Position numbers and translations under genes: made by a program | Notes under the pieces: generated by a model | Told to the model about the DNA's origin: nothing | The model's input: the letters and a program-made list of their open reading frames with translations, nothing else | Database searches by the model: none | Part shown: positions 48,922-59,959 of the stretch, in pieces | How the letters are laid out: each line of letters starts with the position of its first letter | How positions within the stretch are numbered: the stretch's first letter is position 1 | Source of the DNA: Leptospira biflexa serovar Patoc strain 'Patoc 1 (Paris)' | Lineage (GTDB): Bacteria > Spirochaetota > Leptospiria > Leptospirales > Leptospiraceae | DNA: 64,000 bases | NCBI RefSeq assembly: GCF_000017685.1 | Contig: NC_010602.1 | Span: forward strand, 2,373,501 to 2,437,500 | Reading direction: 5' to 3'

Positions 48922-50783
48922 TTCCCATCAAATCCATTACTTGGAAATCCTTTGAAGAGAACTACCGAAAAACTGGCGGCCTTCTCTTCGAGGATACCCT
49001 CTCCGAACCAGGGTTTACCATCTCTGAGCACTACTCCTCTCCGAAAAAAGAAATTTATCTCAAATACGATAAAAACCAAAACACAATGGAAGAGATAAAG
49101 AACATCTTCCGATCCTTGGACGAAGCTAGAAAAAATGGGTTGTATCCCTGTGGTATCCTTTACTTTGAATTAGGTTATCATTTCATTGAAGGACTAAATC
49201 TTACCACATCTCCCTTAGAAGAAGGAACTCCACTCCTCCACGTCACGCTCTTTGAAAAAAAACAAACCTATCAATACCAAAACCCAGATCCAAAGTTTTT
49301 TTCATCCTTTTTCATTTCCAATATTTTCCCAAAGTGGACTGAAGCAGATTACATCAAAAAGTGGAATCAAACATATGAGTATTTAAAGTTAGGTGAGAGT
49401 TATGAATTAAATTTATGTTTTCCTGTGGGATTTAATGTCACAGGGGATAATTTTTCACTCTACCAAAGTTTAAAGGCAAAACAAAAAACAAAATATTCCG
49501 TTTATTATCCCTATGATCAGAATGAAAAATTAATTTTATCTTTATCACCGGAATTGTTCTTTGAGGTGAAGGACCAAACCATACAAACCGAACCCATGAA
49601 AGGAACGATACCGAGAGGGAAGACAAAGGAAGAAGACCAAAAAAACTTTTTACACTTACAAACTTCTGAAAAAGAGAAAGCGGAAAATGTAATGATCACC
49701 GATTTGTATCGGAATGATTTAGGTAGGATCGCAAAACAAGGTACTGTGAATGTAGATGGATTGTTCTCCATTATAGGACTTGGAACGGTTTGGCAAATGG
49801 TATCAAAAGTACGAGCAGAATTGAAAAATGCATTTGAATGGAACCATGTTTTATCTGCCCTGTTTCCATCCGGATCTGTGATTGGTGCCCCAAAACAAAG
49901 GTCATTTGAACTTCTTAGAACTTTAGAAGGAAACAATCGAGGTGTGTATACTGGTTCATTTTTTACCTCAGAAGAAACAAATGGTTCTCCTTACATACGT
50001 GCCAGTGTCACGATCCGCACTTTGGATTTAACAAAACGGGAAAATATAACCACTGGGGTGTATGGAATTGGAAGTGGTGTGACCGTTCTCTCCCAAGCAA
50101 ACGAAGAATACAAAGAATGCCTCTCCAAACTGAAAATTTTAACCAATCTCCACCAACCAAAGTTTGAAATCCTCGAAACACTACTCCTGATCAATGGATC
50201 CATTTTTTTAAAAGAACTTCATTTGATGAGGATGGAAACCACTGCCCATCGATTTGGTTTCCCTTTTTCCAAAGAAAAACTAGAACTTTGTCTAAGTCAT
50301 CTAATCAATAAACAAAAGGGACGAATACGCGTTCGATTATTACTCAGCGAAGAGGGAGAGTTTCAGTATGAAACAAATCCAATTCAAAAAAGGTCTGGCC
50401 GCCAATCCATTCGATTGGGTCTCTGTCGGGAACCGATTGATTCCGACGATGTATTTTTATACCACAAAACCACAAACCGAAGTGTTTATGAGAAACACTT
50501 AGAGCTCTGCAAGACCATGGGAGTGGATGATTGTATTCTCTTCGATAGAGAAGGGAGAGTGCTTGAGACATGCATCCGTAATTTGTTTTACAAACTCAAT
50601 GGAGAGTGGTACACGCCGAATTTAGAAACGGGAGGCCTTCCTGGAGTCTTTCGGGAAAAATTACTCCGTAAAAATTGGATCAAGGAAAAAATCACAACAA
50701 TGGATGATCTAAATCATGCATCCATTGTTCTCGTTGGAAACTCCGTTCGAGGATTCGAACGGGTAACTCTTGTTACAGAATGA
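48918..50783 (+). CDS. pabBC: aminodeoxychorismate synthase component I fused to aminodeoxychorismate lyase
   Basis: A 621-residue fusion. Residues about 80-405 are a chorismate-binding domain ([55 protein letters not shown]). Residues about 410-621 are a class IV aminotransferase/lyase ([15 protein letters not shown] with the PLP lysine, [16 protein letters not shown]). It makes 4-aminobenzoate for folate from chorismate. The amidotransferase subunit PabA is not in the window. The start is TTG at 48918, with SD GGAG just upstream and overlapping the previous stop. Confidence 0.88.
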   Translation: MIPIKSITWKSFEENYRKTGGLLFEDTLSEPGFTISEHYSSPKKEIYLKYDKNQNTMEEIKNIFRSLDEARKNGLYPCGILYFELGYHFIEGLNLTTSPLEEGTPLLHVTLFEKKQTYQYQNPDPKFFSSFFISNIFPKWTEADYIKKWNQTYEYLKLGESYELNLCFPVGFNVTGDNFSLYQSLKAKQKTKYSVYYPYDQNEKLILSLSPELFFEVKDQTIQTEPMKGTIPRGKTKEEDQKNFLHLQTSEKEKAENVMITDLYRNDLGRIAKQGTVNVDGLFSIIGLGTVWQMVSKVRAELKNAFEWNHVLSALFPSGSVIGAPKQRSFELLRTLEGNNRGVYTGSFFTSEETNGSPYIRASVTIRTLDLTKRENITTGVYGIGSGVTVLSQANEEYKECLSKLKILTNLHQPKFEILETLLLINGSIFLKELHLMRMETTAHRFGFPFSKEKLELCLSHLINKQKGRIRVRLLLSEEGEFQYETNPIQKRSGRQSIRLGLCREPIDSDDVFLYHKTTNRSVYEKHLELCKTMGVDDCILFDREGRVLETCIRNLFYKLNGEWYTPNLETGGLPGVFREKLLRKNWIKEKITTMDDLNHASIVLVGNSVRGFERVTLVTE

Positions 50784-52191
50784 ATCGACTTAAGTCTTTG
50801 TCCTCAATGATCCCTTTTAGTTTACCTGAAACATAGTCCTGATTGATCACCACATGTTTTTGATCATCTGGCAAATCAGGTGCATCAAAACTTGTGTCTT
50901 CCAATAATTTTTCCATGATGGTATTGAGCCTTCTTGCTCCAATGTTTTCATTTTTTTCATTCATTTGGAAGGCAAGTTTTGCAATTTCGGCAATCCCATC
51001 TTTTGTGTATTCAATCTTCACACCTTCAGTGGCTAGTAAGGCTTCGTATTGTTTGGTGAGAGAGGATTTAGGAGTGGTTAAAATTTGAATGAAGTCTGCC
51101 TCTGTTAGTGTTTCCAATTCCACACGAATGGGAAACCTTCCTTGTAATTCAGGGATGAGGTCAGAAGGTTTTGTCATGTGAAAGGCACCAGCCGCAATGA
51201 AAAGGATATGATCGGTTTTGATGGGACCCAGTTTTGTATTCACAGTGGATCCTTCCACGATGGGAAGTAAATCACGTTGTACCCCTTCTCTAGAAACATC
51301 TGCCCCTTGGCGCCCTTCTCTCCCGGCAATTTTATCAATCTCATCGAGAAAAATAATCCCCATCTCTTCCACTCGGCGTACTGCTTCCGATTGGATTTTA
51401 TCAGAATCGATGAGTTTTTCTGCCTCTGCTTCGAGTAATATTTTTTCTGCATCAGAGACTTTCACCTTTCGTTTGCCAGATTTTTTTGGCATGAGATCCC
51501 CAAGAAGGTTTTGGATTTGGTTGTCCATCTCCTCCATATTTCCAGCACCAAACACCTGCAACATAGGCATTCCCGTTTGAGCCGAAGGTTTTGGGATATC
51601 AATTTCAATTTCTTGTTCGGAAAGGATTCCTTTTCTTAGTTTTTCTCTGAACTTCTCTCTGGATTCTTTGTAACTTTGGAACCTTTCTTTTTCTTCTGGG
51701 TTTAGATCTTCTTCTTTTTTGTGAAAGATTGGGGGAAGGATGGCATCGAGAATGATCTCTTCTGCTCTCTCTTCTGCCTTATCCTTCACTCGATCGCGAA
51801 ATTCCGACTTCACTAAATTGAGAGCACCCATTGCCAAATCTCGCACCATGGATTCCACATCACGACCGACATAACCAACTTCAGTGTATTTGGTTGCTTC
51901 CACTTTGATAAAAGGTGCACCACATAACTTAGACAAACGGCGAGCAATTTCTGTTTTTCCAACTCCCGTTGGTCCAATCATGATGATGTTTTTGGGATAA
52001 ATTTCTTCTCGTAAGGATTCATTTAACTTTCTTCGTCTCGAACGATTTCTAAGTGCTACAGCCACAGCCCGTTTGGCTTTGGTTTGACCGATGATGTGTT
52101 CATCCAAACGCTCTACAATTTGGCGTGGCGTGAGTTCGTTTAGATCCTCACCTTGGGTTGCGACTTCTGCAAGTATTGTTTTGAAACTCAT
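50773..52191 (-). CDS. hslU: ATP-dependent protease ATPase subunit HslU
   Basis: A 472-residue AAA+ unfoldase. Walker A is [14 protein letters not shown] and Walker [11 protein letters not shown]; the pore region [14 protein letters not shown] and the C-terminal [15 protein letters not shown] are also typical. It unfolds proteins and feeds them to HslV. It starts 2 bp after the hslV stop, so they are translated together. Confidence 0.96.
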   Translation of the reverse strand: MSFKTILAEVATQGEDLNELTPRQIVERLDEHIIGQTKAKRAVAVALRNRSRRRKLNESLREEIYPKNIIMIGPTGVGKTEIARRLSKLCGAPFIKVEATKYTEVGYVGRDVESMVRDLAMGALNLVKSEFRDRVKDKAEERAEEIILDAILPPIFHKKEEDLNPEEKERFQSYKESREKFREKLRKGILSEQEIEIDIPKPSAQTGMPMLQVFGAGNMEEMDNQIQNLLGDLMPKKSGKRKVKVSDAEKILLEAEAEKLIDSDKIQSEAVRRVEEMGIIFLDEIDKIAGREGRQGADVSREGVQRDLLPIVEGSTVNTKLGPIKTDHILFIAAGAFHMTKPSDLIPELQGRFPIRVELETLTEADFIQILTTPKSSLTKQYEALLATEGVKIEYTKDGIAEIAKLAFQMNEKNENIGARRLNTIMEKLLEDTSFDAPDLPDDQKHVVINQDYVSGKLKGIIEDKDLSRFIL

Positions 52192-52192
52192 C

Positions 52193-52726
52193 TTATAATT
52201 CCTCTATCACCAAATTATGATTTGTATAAATACAAATGTCAGCCGTAATGTTCATTGCCTTTGTTATGATTTCTTTTGGATCTAAATCTGTATTTTCCAC
52301 TAGGGCTCTTGCGGCACTCAGTGCAAAATTGCCACCAGAACCAATCGCAAGCACTCCATCATCGGGAGAAATCACATCGCCTGTCCCTGAAATGAGAAAG
52401 GATTCGTTTGCATCACAGACGATGAGGAGTGCCTCAAGCCTTCGTAACATCCGGTCCATCCTCCATTCGCGGGCAAGTTCCACCGCCGCACGAGAAACTG
52501 ATCCGCCATGTTCGATTAATTTTTTTTCAAAAAGTTCAAAAAGAGTAAATGCATCGGCAGCGCTCCCTGCAAATCCTGCGATCACCTTACCATTGTAAAG
52601 GCGACGGACTTTTTTTGCTGTGTGTTTCATGACGGTATTTCCCATCGAAACTTGGCCATCCCCTCCAACTGCGATTTTTCCGTTTTTACGTACGGATAGG
52701 ATGGTGGTTGCGTGAATTGTTTCCAT
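52193..52726 (-). CDS. hslV: ATP-dependent protease peptidase subunit HslV
   Basis: About 177 residues from ATG 52726 ([16 protein letters not shown]); the frame is open to 52807. After removal of the METIHA propeptide, Thr becomes the catalytic N-terminus (TTILSVR), as in Bacillus ClpQ. Blocks [22 protein letters not shown] and [19 protein letters not shown] are present. It is the proteolytic ring of the HslUV machine. It follows the RsbW-like gene by 46 bp. Confidence 0.93.
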   Translation of the reverse strand: METIHATTILSVRKNGKIAVGGDGQVSMGNTVMKHTAKKVRRLYNGKVIAGFAGSAADAFTLFELFEKKLIEHGGSVSRAAVELAREWRMDRMLRRLEALLIVCDANESFLISGTGDVISPDDGVLAIGSGGNFALSAARALVENTDLDPKEIITKAMNITADICIYTNHNLVIEEL

Positions 52727-52772
52727 AAGGATAAATTTCCAAATGAGGAAGCTTTGTCGAGAAAAATGGAGG

Positions 52773-53204
52773 TTACTTTCTTTTGATGAGGACCATCTGG
52801 TTTCCAATCTCGAAGGATTGGTCTAAAAAATAATAATCGGTGAGTTCGCGGATCATAAAAAGACCAATGCCATGTTCTCTGTAATCACTCAAATCAAAAC
52901 TACGTAGGTCTTTTGGTTCTACTTTTAGGCCGTAATCCCTGAGTTTAATTTCGACTCTGTCTTTATCAAATTGGATTTCAATGAAAATGGGTTTATTTGT
53001 CTGACCAGAATAGGCATGCCGAATGATATTGGTGATGGCTTCACCAATCACAAGTTTTAAGTCCATGGAATCAAATAATGAAAATCCATGTTCTAAACAT
53101 AGATGGAAAAAATAATTGCGAGTGTGGGAAATAAATCTGGGGTTTGAAGGAATTTGGATACGGACTACTTTGCCGTAGTCCGCATGTTTTGAAGGGTTTA
53201 CCAT
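52773..53204 (-). CDS. RsbW-like anti-sigma/serine-kinase ATPase
   Basis: A 143-residue GHKL ATPase-only protein. The N box is [13 protein letters not shown], the D box RDYGLK and the G box [14 protein letters not shown], with no HisKA domain. This matches RsbW/SpoIIAB anti-sigma kinases that phosphorylate a STAS partner and bind a sigma factor. A STAS protein is at 26.6 kb. Its start overlaps the xer stop (TAATG). It sits inside a xer-hslV-hslU operon, an unusual position. Confidence 0.85.
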   Translation of the reverse strand: MVNPSKHADYGKVVRIQIPSNPRFISHTRNYFFHLCLEHGFSLFDSMDLKLVIGEAITNIIRHAYSGQTNKPIFIEIQFDKDRVEIKLRDYGLKVEPKDLRSFDLSDYREHGIGLFMIRELTDYYFLDQSFEIGNQMVLIKRK

Positions 53205-54112
53205 TATCCTCTCGGATGGAATTTCTTATGAACTTCCTTCAGAGTTTTATTTGCCATATGGGTATAAATCTGTGTCGTCGAAATATCGATATGGCCGAGA
53301 AGCTCTTGCACTGATTTGAGATCTGCATGGTTTTCCAATAGATGAGTTGCAAATGAGTGACGAAGAGTGTGTGGTGTGACTTTTTTCTTAATTTTGGTTC
53401 GTTTGATGTAATGGTTTAGGAGTCTCCAAACCGACTTACGGTTGATATACGACCCTTTCTTCGATACAAATACAAAATCACATGTTCTTTTTTTGAGGAT
53501 TTCTGTCCGGCTTTCCACCAAATATCGTTTTAGGATTTCCAATGACTTTTCACCAAAAGGAACGAGGCGTTGTCTTCCTCCCTTTCCTTCTACTGTGATT
53601 GTCATATTTTCCATATCGATATCAGTCATTTTCAAATTACATGCTTCTGAGATCCGAAGTCCTGAAGAGTAAAGGAGTTCAAAGATACATTTGTCACGAA
53701 GTTCGTACAAATTGTCCTCTTTGATATTGCGAAATAATTCTTCGATTTCTGCCTGTGTAAGGTAATCAGGGATTGTCCTTGCGACTTCAGGAGTTTCAAT
53801 TTTTTCCGTTGGATTGGAATCGAGGCGTTTTTCGTCTCTTAGGTATTTGTAAAACTGACGGATTGCCACAACTTCTCGTGCAAGTGTTTTTGCTGAGATT
53901 TTACGTTCTCTCTCTTCTTCAAGAAAACGCATGATGTCATTGGCTTTTACTTCTAAGAAGTTGATATGTTCTTTTTCCAAAAAGATGGCGAACTTGTTGA
54001 GATCGTATCCGTAGGAATAAATCGAATTATCGCTTAGTCCTTTTTCTACGGACAGGTACTCTTGGAATGTTTGTAAAAGCTGATTTTGAGAAACTGGCAA
54101 TTTGGAACCCAT
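53204..54112 (-). CDS. XerC/XerD-type tyrosine recombinase
   Basis: A 302-residue site-specific recombinase. The N-terminal SAM-like domain is about 10-95. The catalytic tetrad is visible: Arg in LLYSSGLRISEACNL, then HTLRHSFATHLL (H-x-x-R), His in ELLGHIDIS and the nucleophile Tyr in TTQIYTHM. It resolves chromosome dimers at dif with FtsK. Its position upstream of hslV-hslU matches the codV-clpQ-clpY order in Bacillus, so the XerC side of the family is favoured, but I cannot choose between XerC and XerD. Confidence 0.92.
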   Translation of the reverse strand: MGSKLPVSQNQLLQTFQEYLSVEKGLSDNSIYSYGYDLNKFAIFLEKEHINFLEVKANDIMRFLEEERERKISAKTLAREVVAIRQFYKYLRDEKRLDSNPTEKIETPEVARTIPDYLTQAEIEELFRNIKEDNLYELRDKCIFELLYSSGLRISEACNLKMTDIDMENMTITVEGKGGRQRLVPFGEKSLEILKRYLVESRTEILKKRTCDFVFVSKKGSYINRKSVWRLLNHYIKRTKIKKKVTPHTLRHSFATHLLENHADLKSVQELLGHIDISTTQIYTHMANKTLKEVHKKFHPRG

Positions 54113-54209
54113 CTTTACTCTCTTATGTTACTTAAAGAGTCGGACAAAAAGCTTAAAGAGACTTATTATTTTTTTTGCCACAAATGACTATGTCAGGAAA
54201 AAAGGAGAA

Positions 54210-54731
54210 GTGTCAGATCGAATCACTCCCTTTTTTTTACTCATCCTTTCTTTTTTGTTAGTCGTTAATTGCGGCCGAAAAGAACGAACTCTTTTTGAAG
54301 AAGGGAAAAAATGGGAAATGGTCGGCGAAAAAACCAAAGCCCTCTATTATTACGAACTTTCTCTCCGAGAAAATCCAGAATATGATCCCGTCCTCAAACG
54401 AATGGGACTCCTCCTAGCAGACAGCGTCGAATCCATTGCCACTGCCATTTTTTATTTGGAAAATTACCACAGGCAAAAAAAAGACGATACAGAAGTGCAA
54501 AGAGAACTCTTCCGCCTCTATCTTACCACAGGGTATGAAAAAGAAGCACTGGAAATTTTGGAAGAAATTCGGTTCCAGGGAAAAAAAGAAACCTTGGAAT
54601 TTTTTGAAGCCAGTTATCTCTGTCTTACGAGAGGGGGGAAACAAAAAGAATACCTCCAAAGTTTAGAAAAAAGCCCACTTTCCGGAGACCCTTATTACGC
54701 TCCTTGGGTTCGGGCTTGTGAAACAAAATAA
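54210..54731 (+). CDS. TPR lipoprotein
   Basis: About 173 residues. The frame is open to 54102, but GTG 54210 is preceded by AAGGAG (only two bases between) and starts a lipoprotein signal (SDRITPFFLLILSFLLVVNC). The mature part carries TPR-like repeats (KTKALYYYELSLRENPEYDP, KEALEILEEIRFQGKKETLE). It is likely anchored in the periplasmic leaflet and scaffolds other proteins. trxB follows 60 bp later. Confidence 0.7.
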   Translation: MSDRITPFFLLILSFLLVVNCGRKERTLFEEGKKWEMVGEKTKALYYYELSLRENPEYDPVLKRMGLLLADSVESIATAIFYLENYHRQKKDDTEVQRELFRLYLTTGYEKEALEILEEIRFQGKKETLEFFEASYLCLTRGGKQKEYLQSLEKSPLSGDPYYAPWVRACETK

Positions 54732-54791
54732 ACGAGATTGATTTAGACCGAGTCTAAGAAATAACGAACTAGATACAGGATAGGAGACATT

Positions 54792-55733
54792 ATGAACCAC
54801 AAAGTTGTCATCATTGGATCAGGACCAGCAGGTCATACGGCAGCCATCTACGCGGCAAGGGCCAATTTAAACCCAGTGATGTATGAAGGATTTATGGCGG
54901 GCGGAGTTGCCGCAGGGGGACAACTCACAACCACAACCGAAGTGGAAAATTTTCCAGGTTTCCCAGAAGGAATCGATGGAACCAAACTCACCCAACTCTT
55001 CCGAGAACAATCGGCAAAATACGGAACGACCATCCACACCCAAACCATCACCAAAGTGGATTTTTCCAAACGACCTTTTACCATTTGGTCTGATGACGAA
55101 GAAATCAAAGCAGATTCCATCATCATTGCAACTGGAGCGACCGCCAAACGAATGTTTGTAAAGGGTGAAGATGTGTTTTGGCAACGCGGGATTTCTGCTT
55201 GTGCGGTTTGTGATGGTGCCCTACCCATTTACCGAAACAAAGCATTGGCTGTTGTTGGTGGTGGTGACTCGGCTGTAGAAGAAGCAAACCATCTCACGAA
55301 ATTTGCATCCAAAGTGTATTTGGTCGTGAGACGTGACCAACTCAGAGCTTCCCAAATCATGCAAAAACGAGCGATGGAACACCCAAAAATCGAAATCCTT
55401 TGGAACCAAACCGTGGTAGAAGCGAAAGGGGGAGCCGGTGGCCTCACATCGATTGTCCTTGAAAGCACAAAGGACAAAACCCAAAAAGACTTAGAAGTGG
55501 GCGGACTCTTTTATGCGATAGGGCATGTTCCGAACACTGAAATCTTTAAGGGTCAATTGAACTTAGATGAAACAGGTTACATCATCACAAAACCAGGAAC
55601 CACTCAAACCAATGTGGAAGGTGTGTTTGCGGCAGGTGATGTACAGGACAAAGTGTACAGGCAAGCCATCACTGCAGCCGGCAGTGGTTGTATGGCTGCA
55701 CTCGAAGCCGAACGATGGCTCGAAGGCCATTAG
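54792..55733 (+). CDS. trxB: thioredoxin reductase
   Basis: A 313-residue NADPH-dependent flavoprotein. [18 protein letters not shown] binds FAD, CAVCDG holds the redox-active cysteines, [10 protein letters not shown] the NADPH fold and [20 protein letters not shown] the C-terminal FAD contact. It reduces thioredoxin in the cytoplasm. Length and motif order are normal. It is the last of two plus-strand genes, ending before the convergent 55870 gene. Confidence 0.97.
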   Translation: MNHKVVIIGSGPAGHTAAIYAARANLNPVMYEGFMAGGVAAGGQLTTTTEVENFPGFPEGIDGTKLTQLFREQSAKYGTTIHTQTITKVDFSKRPFTIWSDDEEIKADSIIIATGATAKRMFVKGEDVFWQRGISACAVCDGALPIYRNKALAVVGGGDSAVEEANHLTKFASKVYLVVRRDQLRASQIMQKRAMEHPKIEILWNQTVVEAKGGAGGLTSIVLESTKDKTQKDLEVGGLFYAIGHVPNTEIFKGQLNLDETGYIITKPGTTQTNVEGVFAAGDVQDKVYRQAITAAGSGCMAALEAERWLEGH

Positions 55734-55869
55734 AAAATCAGAAGAAACTTCCATCTTGGCATTAAGAAACCAGTTTGGTGGTAGATCCACTGGCTGGCTT
55801 TTTTTAGACCAACAAAAACAATTCTCTTTAAAAATACCCAGAATCGAACCATGATCCTGCCAACACAAT

Positions 55870-57606
55870 TCAGTCAGAATACTGGGCAGTCTCTCTGTTT
55901 TGAAAGATCACGGAACTTCCGTTTGGTGCTACGTACTGTTTTTTCCCATCTTCCCATTCCACAATGGTAAAATTAGAACCACGGAAAACAATTTGGTTTC
56001 CAGGGAATACATTGGCTTCCCAACCCTCTCCATACCAACGGTAATTGCCTTTTTTCCAAAGGAAAAAGTAGGATTTGCCGGGGCCTAAAAAATCCCCTTC
56101 CCGTTTGCCTGAATAATCTTCCACGTTTGCCGTAAAGATACGGGATAAGTTAGGAATTTCATCGTAGGATTTGATCTCTTTTGCTGATTCTTTCAGTGAA
56201 AACCCTTTTTCCAAAAAGACTTTGAATTCGGTAGGGAATTTTGGATCCATGACCGTCATTCCCATCATAGAAAGTGGTTTTGCAAATTTTAAGATACCAA
56301 TTTCATCCGTTTCAAATTGTTTGATACTATCCTTTAAGAGAGTGTCTGGATTTTTCCCTGTGATTTTTTGTAAGGCAAGGATGGAACCAAGTCCCAAACA
56401 AGTTTCCTTTTGATAAGCAATGATCGAATCCTTTCCATATACATCATGTAAATGTTTTGCAAGAATGGCACCCATTGTATACGGAAGATTGTCTTTGTAT
56501 TTGGCATCTAATAATGATTTAAAACTTTTGGGAACTTTGTTTTCTCTGATTAACTTTTCAATTTCCGTGTACAACCAAATTTTTTTGCGATCATTAAACC
56601 TTGATTCGATGTAAGTTGGAAATCCTTCTTCAAACCATGGATCCACAATTTCTTCCGTGGGAGCTTTTCCTGTTTCCGCAATGGTCTTCATACAAGATAC
56701 TTGTTCGATATTTCTTGTTAGTTTTTGGAGTACCATACTGAAATTGACCCGACGGAGAGAATCAGCATCAAACTTTGGATTGCCTGTTTTTTCTGGCATC
56801 GAATCGCCACAACAGACCACGAGGGCATCCTTTCCACCTAACCCCAATTCCCCTTGGTGGGCACCTGGAAGGTCAAATCCAACATATTCTTTTGCAGAAG
56901 AATGGTCATCAAAAAGAAGAACGGGAATTTTTCCACGGTTTTCAAAACCGAATTCATATTTCAAATAAGAAAATAGGAATTTGGTTTTTCCTTCATCACC
57001 AAACGCTCGTAAGAACTCATTCCATTTATCGGAACCATAAAAAATGAGATTCTCAACTTCCAACTTTGGTTTTCCAAATTTGGTTTCATCCACTAAAAGG
57101 AAGTTTTGGAAATCGAGCGGTTTCTGGTAGATTGTATCGTATTCTTTTCTATTGGCGATCCAATACTTTGTGATTTTGGTATTGTCTGGGTAGTTCCAAA
57201 CGAGAGTCGGTGAACATCCGTTACAGTTAGGTGGTGCAGGAGCATACACAAATCCAATCCCAGTAGGAAAATCCAATTTAAAAATCCCTGTTGGCCATTC
57301 GGTAAAGACACTACCATCAGCTCGTTTCCATTGGTAATGGTTTTTGGCCCATTGGTATACTTCTCCACCATCGGGACCTGAGTAGTATCCTGGAGCGGCA
57401 TCCAAAAAACCTAACTTTAAATCTTCTAATTTTGGTTCTTGGAGTTTTTCCGATTGGAAAAAAGTTTTGGGAGCTGATTCCCCAAAATCAAAATACAAAA
57501 CGTCTGCCCCACTCCCACGTTTTAAGGGAACAGGTTTTCTTTCGGCATCAGAATAGACTAAAGATGCAACCAGTAAGGATGCGATGATGGTGAAAAAACG
57601 TTTCAT
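55870..57606 (-). CDS. secreted protein with degenerate peptidase-MA-like region
   Basis: About 578 residues from ATG 57606 (signal MKRFFTIIASLLVASLVYS). The N-terminal half has Tyr/Trp-rich and repeated YRWYGEGWE-like MORN-like fragments. In the middle, VNFSMVLQKLTRNIEQ (M291-) followed about 30 residues later by PWFEEGFPTYIES resembles gluzincin peptidases (HExxH ... W..EG..Y), but the HExxH positions read Q294-K295-x-x-R298. So the zinc site appears lost. It may be a pseudo-enzyme or substrate-binding protein. Function unknown. Confidence 0.7.
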   Translation of the reverse strand: MKRFFTIIASLLVASLVYSDAERKPVPLKRGSGADVLYFDFGESAPKTFFQSEKLQEPKLEDLKLGFLDAAPGYYSGPDGGEVYQWAKNHYQWKRADGSVFTEWPTGIFKLDFPTGIGFVYAPAPPNCNGCSPTLVWNYPDNTKITKYWIANRKEYDTIYQKPLDFQNFLLVDETKFGKPKLEVENLIFYGSDKWNEFLRAFGDEGKTKFLFSYLKYEFGFENRGKIPVLLFDDHSSAKEYVGFDLPGAHQGELGLGGKDALVVCCGDSMPEKTGNPKFDADSLRRVNFSMVLQKLTRNIEQVSCMKTIAETGKAPTEEIVDPWFEEGFPTYIESRFNDRKKIWLYTEIEKLIRENKVPKSFKSLLDAKYKDNLPYTMGAILAKHLHDVYGKDSIIAYQKETCLGLGSILALQKITGKNPDTLLKDSIKQFETDEIGILKFAKPLSMMGMTVMDPKFPTEFKVFLEKGFSLKESAKEIKSYDEIPNLSRIFTANVEDYSGKREGDFLGPGKSYFFLWKKGNYRWYGEGWEANVFPGNQIVFRGSNFTIVEWEDGKKQYVAPNGSSVIFQNRETAQYSD

Positions 57607-57668
57607 GGGAACCAAACTCAGTTTTGTTCCCAAGTATGCTTTGTTTTTAGACCACTGTCAAGAGGATT

Positions 57669-58157
57669 CTAAACAGTGTTTTGGTTACGATAGGCGATGG
57701 CAATTTGACCAGTGCGAGAGATCTCACGAATTCCAAATGGTTTTAAGACCGTGATGATATTTGTCACCTGACGGGAATTTCCTGAAAATTCTATGAGAAG
57801 AGAGTCTTCTGTCATTTCTAAAATTTTGACATCAAAACCATTACAAATCGTGAGCGCTTCACTTCGGTTGTTTTCCGTGATGGAAAATGAGACAAGCACA
57901 AGTTCCCTTTGGACAGAACTCGCATAGGCCATGTCTTGCACCCGAAGCACATCGGGGAGTTTGAGGAGTTGGTTTTTCACTTGTCCCACAACAAAATCAT
58001 CCCCGTTCAGAACAATTGTCATCGAAGATACTTCTGCGTTGTCTGTGACTCCGACAGCAATCGAATCAATGTTATACCCACGTCTTGTAAAAAGTCCAGA
58101 GACATGGCTCATCACGCCTGGATGATTATTGACTAAGATACTGAGTGTATGTTTCAT
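57669..58157 (-). CDS. ilvH: acetolactate synthase small (regulatory) subunit
   Basis: A 162-residue IlvH/IlvN. The N-terminal ACT domain ([33 protein letters not shown]) and the C-terminal domain ([20 protein letters not shown]) are complete. It confers valine feedback inhibition on IlvB. Its start overlaps the ilvB stop by 4 bp, so the subunits are made in a coupled way. Confidence 0.95.
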   Translation of the reverse strand: MKHTLSILVNNHPGVMSHVSGLFTRRGYNIDSIAVGVTDNAEVSSMTIVLNGDDFVVGQVKNQLLKLPDVLRVQDMAYASSVQRELVLVSFSITENNRSEALTICNGFDVKILEMTEDSLLIEFSGNSRQVTNIITVLKPFGIREISRTGQIAIAYRNQNTV

Positions 58158-59860
58158 TTTTTCAATTTCCCCAAGTCTTTGAATTCTATGAGGTCTTGTT
58201 GTGATTTTCCGGCAGGGATCATAGGGAATACTTTTTCTTCCGCAGGGATCATAACTTCAATGAGGGCTGATCCGCTGTCTTTTAAGAAAAACTCCACTCC
58301 CTTCTCGATTTCAGACTTTTTTTCAATCCGCATCGCTGGGATGTCATAGGCTTCGGCAAGTTTTACAAAGTTTGGATTATAAGTCCATTGGGATTCACTG
58401 AATCGTTCTTCATAAAAGAGTTCCTGCCACTGGCGAACCATTCCAAGAAAGTTATTATTAAACAGTAAAATTTTGACACCTAACTTAGATTGAGCGATTG
58501 TTGCTAGTTCTTGGATACACATTTGGAAAGAACCATCTCCTGTGACACAAATCACAGTTTTGTCTGGGTTTCCAAATTTGGCACCAATGGCCGCAGGGAG
58601 TCCATACCCCATCGTACCAAGTCCACCAGACGTAAGCCAAGTGTTTGGTTTATCAAAGAGATAATACTGTGCTGCCCACATTTGGTGTTGGCCAACGTCG
58701 GTTGATACAATGGCCTCTCCCTTGGTTTTTGCATATACCTTTTGTAAAAAATCTTGGGGTTTGATTGTGTCACCACTGTTATCGAAATCAAGTGGATGAT
58801 TTTTTTTGAGTGATTGGATATTTTGAATCCACTCACTGCGATCTCCACTTTTCACAAATGGTAGGATTTCACGAATGGCATCTTTTAAGTCCCCATGTAA
58901 GATATGATCTACATTGATTCGTTTGTTGAACTCAGCGGCATCAATGTCAATATGGGCCCGCACAGCACTTGGCGCAAAGTCTTGGTATTTGGCAACGCGG
59001 TCATCAAACCTAGCACCTAAGTTTAGGATATAATCACATTCTAACACGGCTTTGTTGGCATAAGCCGTTCCGTGCATCCCAAGCATTCCGACAGACAAGG
59101 GATGGGTTCCAGGAAAGGCACCAAGACCCATAAGTGTTGTGGTAACAGGTGCATTTGCTTTTTCTGCAAGGGCTTTGATTTCGGCCGAGGCAAAGGAATT
59201 GATCGCTCCCCCACCGACATAAAGTAACGGGCGTTTGGCTCCGTTCAGAGCATCTGCAAATTCTTGTGGGTCCCCTTTCACCTTTGGTCTTTCATAATGG
59301 TGAGGGGCAATTTTTAGGCTTTGCGCTTTTCGAACTGTTGTTTTTCCCAGTTGCACATCTTTTGGAAAATCAAGGAGGACTGGGCCTGGTCTTCCTCCCA
59401 TGGCGATTTTGATGGCTTCTTCAAAATGACGGGCAAGATCATCTGCTTTTTTGATAAGGGCATTGTATTTTGTGATGGGGATTGTGATCCCAAAGATATC
59501 GGCTTCTTGGAAGGCGTCTGTGCCTATGGCATCGGTTGCGACTTGGCCTGTGATCGCAAGTATGGGAACAGAATCCATTTTGGCATCCGTAAGGCCAGTG
59601 ATCAAATTCGTTGCCCCTGGGCCCGAAGTGGCAATACAAACACCTAACTTACCTGTGGAACGTGCATACCCTTCTGCCATATGGATGGCACCTTGTTCAT
59701 GGCGGACAAGGATGTGTTTTATTTTTTTGCTATGATAGAGTTCGTCGTAGAAAGGGAGGATGGCTCCACCTGGGTATCCAAAGACGATTTCCACACCCGC
59801 TTCTTCCAATAATTCGACCATAAGCCGGCCGCCAGTAATCGCTTCGGTTGTCGATGTCAT
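58154..59860 (-). CDS. ilvB: acetolactate synthase large (catalytic) subunit
   Basis: About 568 residues from ATG 59860 with SD AGGGGGG. It has N-terminal [14 protein letters not shown] with the catalytic Glu region, [29 protein letters not shown] and the thiamine pyrophosphate site [12 protein letters not shown]...NNN. It condenses pyruvate in valine, leucine and isoleucine synthesis. Length and motifs are normal. Confidence 0.96.
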   Translation of the reverse strand: MTSTTEAITGGRLMVELLEEAGVEIVFGYPGGAILPFYDELYHSKKIKHILVRHEQGAIHMAEGYARSTGKLGVCIATSGPGATNLITGLTDAKMDSVPILAITGQVATDAIGTDAFQEADIFGITIPITKYNALIKKADDLARHFEEAIKIAMGGRPGPVLLDFPKDVQLGKTTVRKAQSLKIAPHHYERPKVKGDPQEFADALNGAKRPLLYVGGGAINSFASAEIKALAEKANAPVTTTLMGLGAFPGTHPLSVGMLGMHGTAYANKAVLECDYILNLGARFDDRVAKYQDFAPSAVRAHIDIDAAEFNKRINVDHILHGDLKDAIREILPFVKSGDRSEWIQNIQSLKKNHPLDFDNSGDTIKPQDFLQKVYAKTKGEAIVSTDVGQHQMWAAQYYLFDKPNTWLTSGGLGTMGYGLPAAIGAKFGNPDKTVICVTGDGSFQMCIQELATIAQSKLGVKILLFNNNFLGMVRQWQELFYEERFSESQWTYNPNFVKLAEAYDIPAMRIEKKSEIEKGVEFFLKDSGSALIEVMIPAEEKVFPMIPAGKSQQDLIEFKDLGKLKK

Positions 59861-59959
59861 TCGTTTCCCCCCTATTGTCATTTCTGCAAAAAAGAGCCTG
59901 TTGTCAATGTTCTCACGTTTTTGAGTCGATTTTTACTGTCTAAAAAGGAATGCTGAAAA

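Noticed and set aside
55775..55810. possible trxB terminator before a T-run
   Set aside because: The stem relies on several G-T pairs and alternative registers, so I do not list it.
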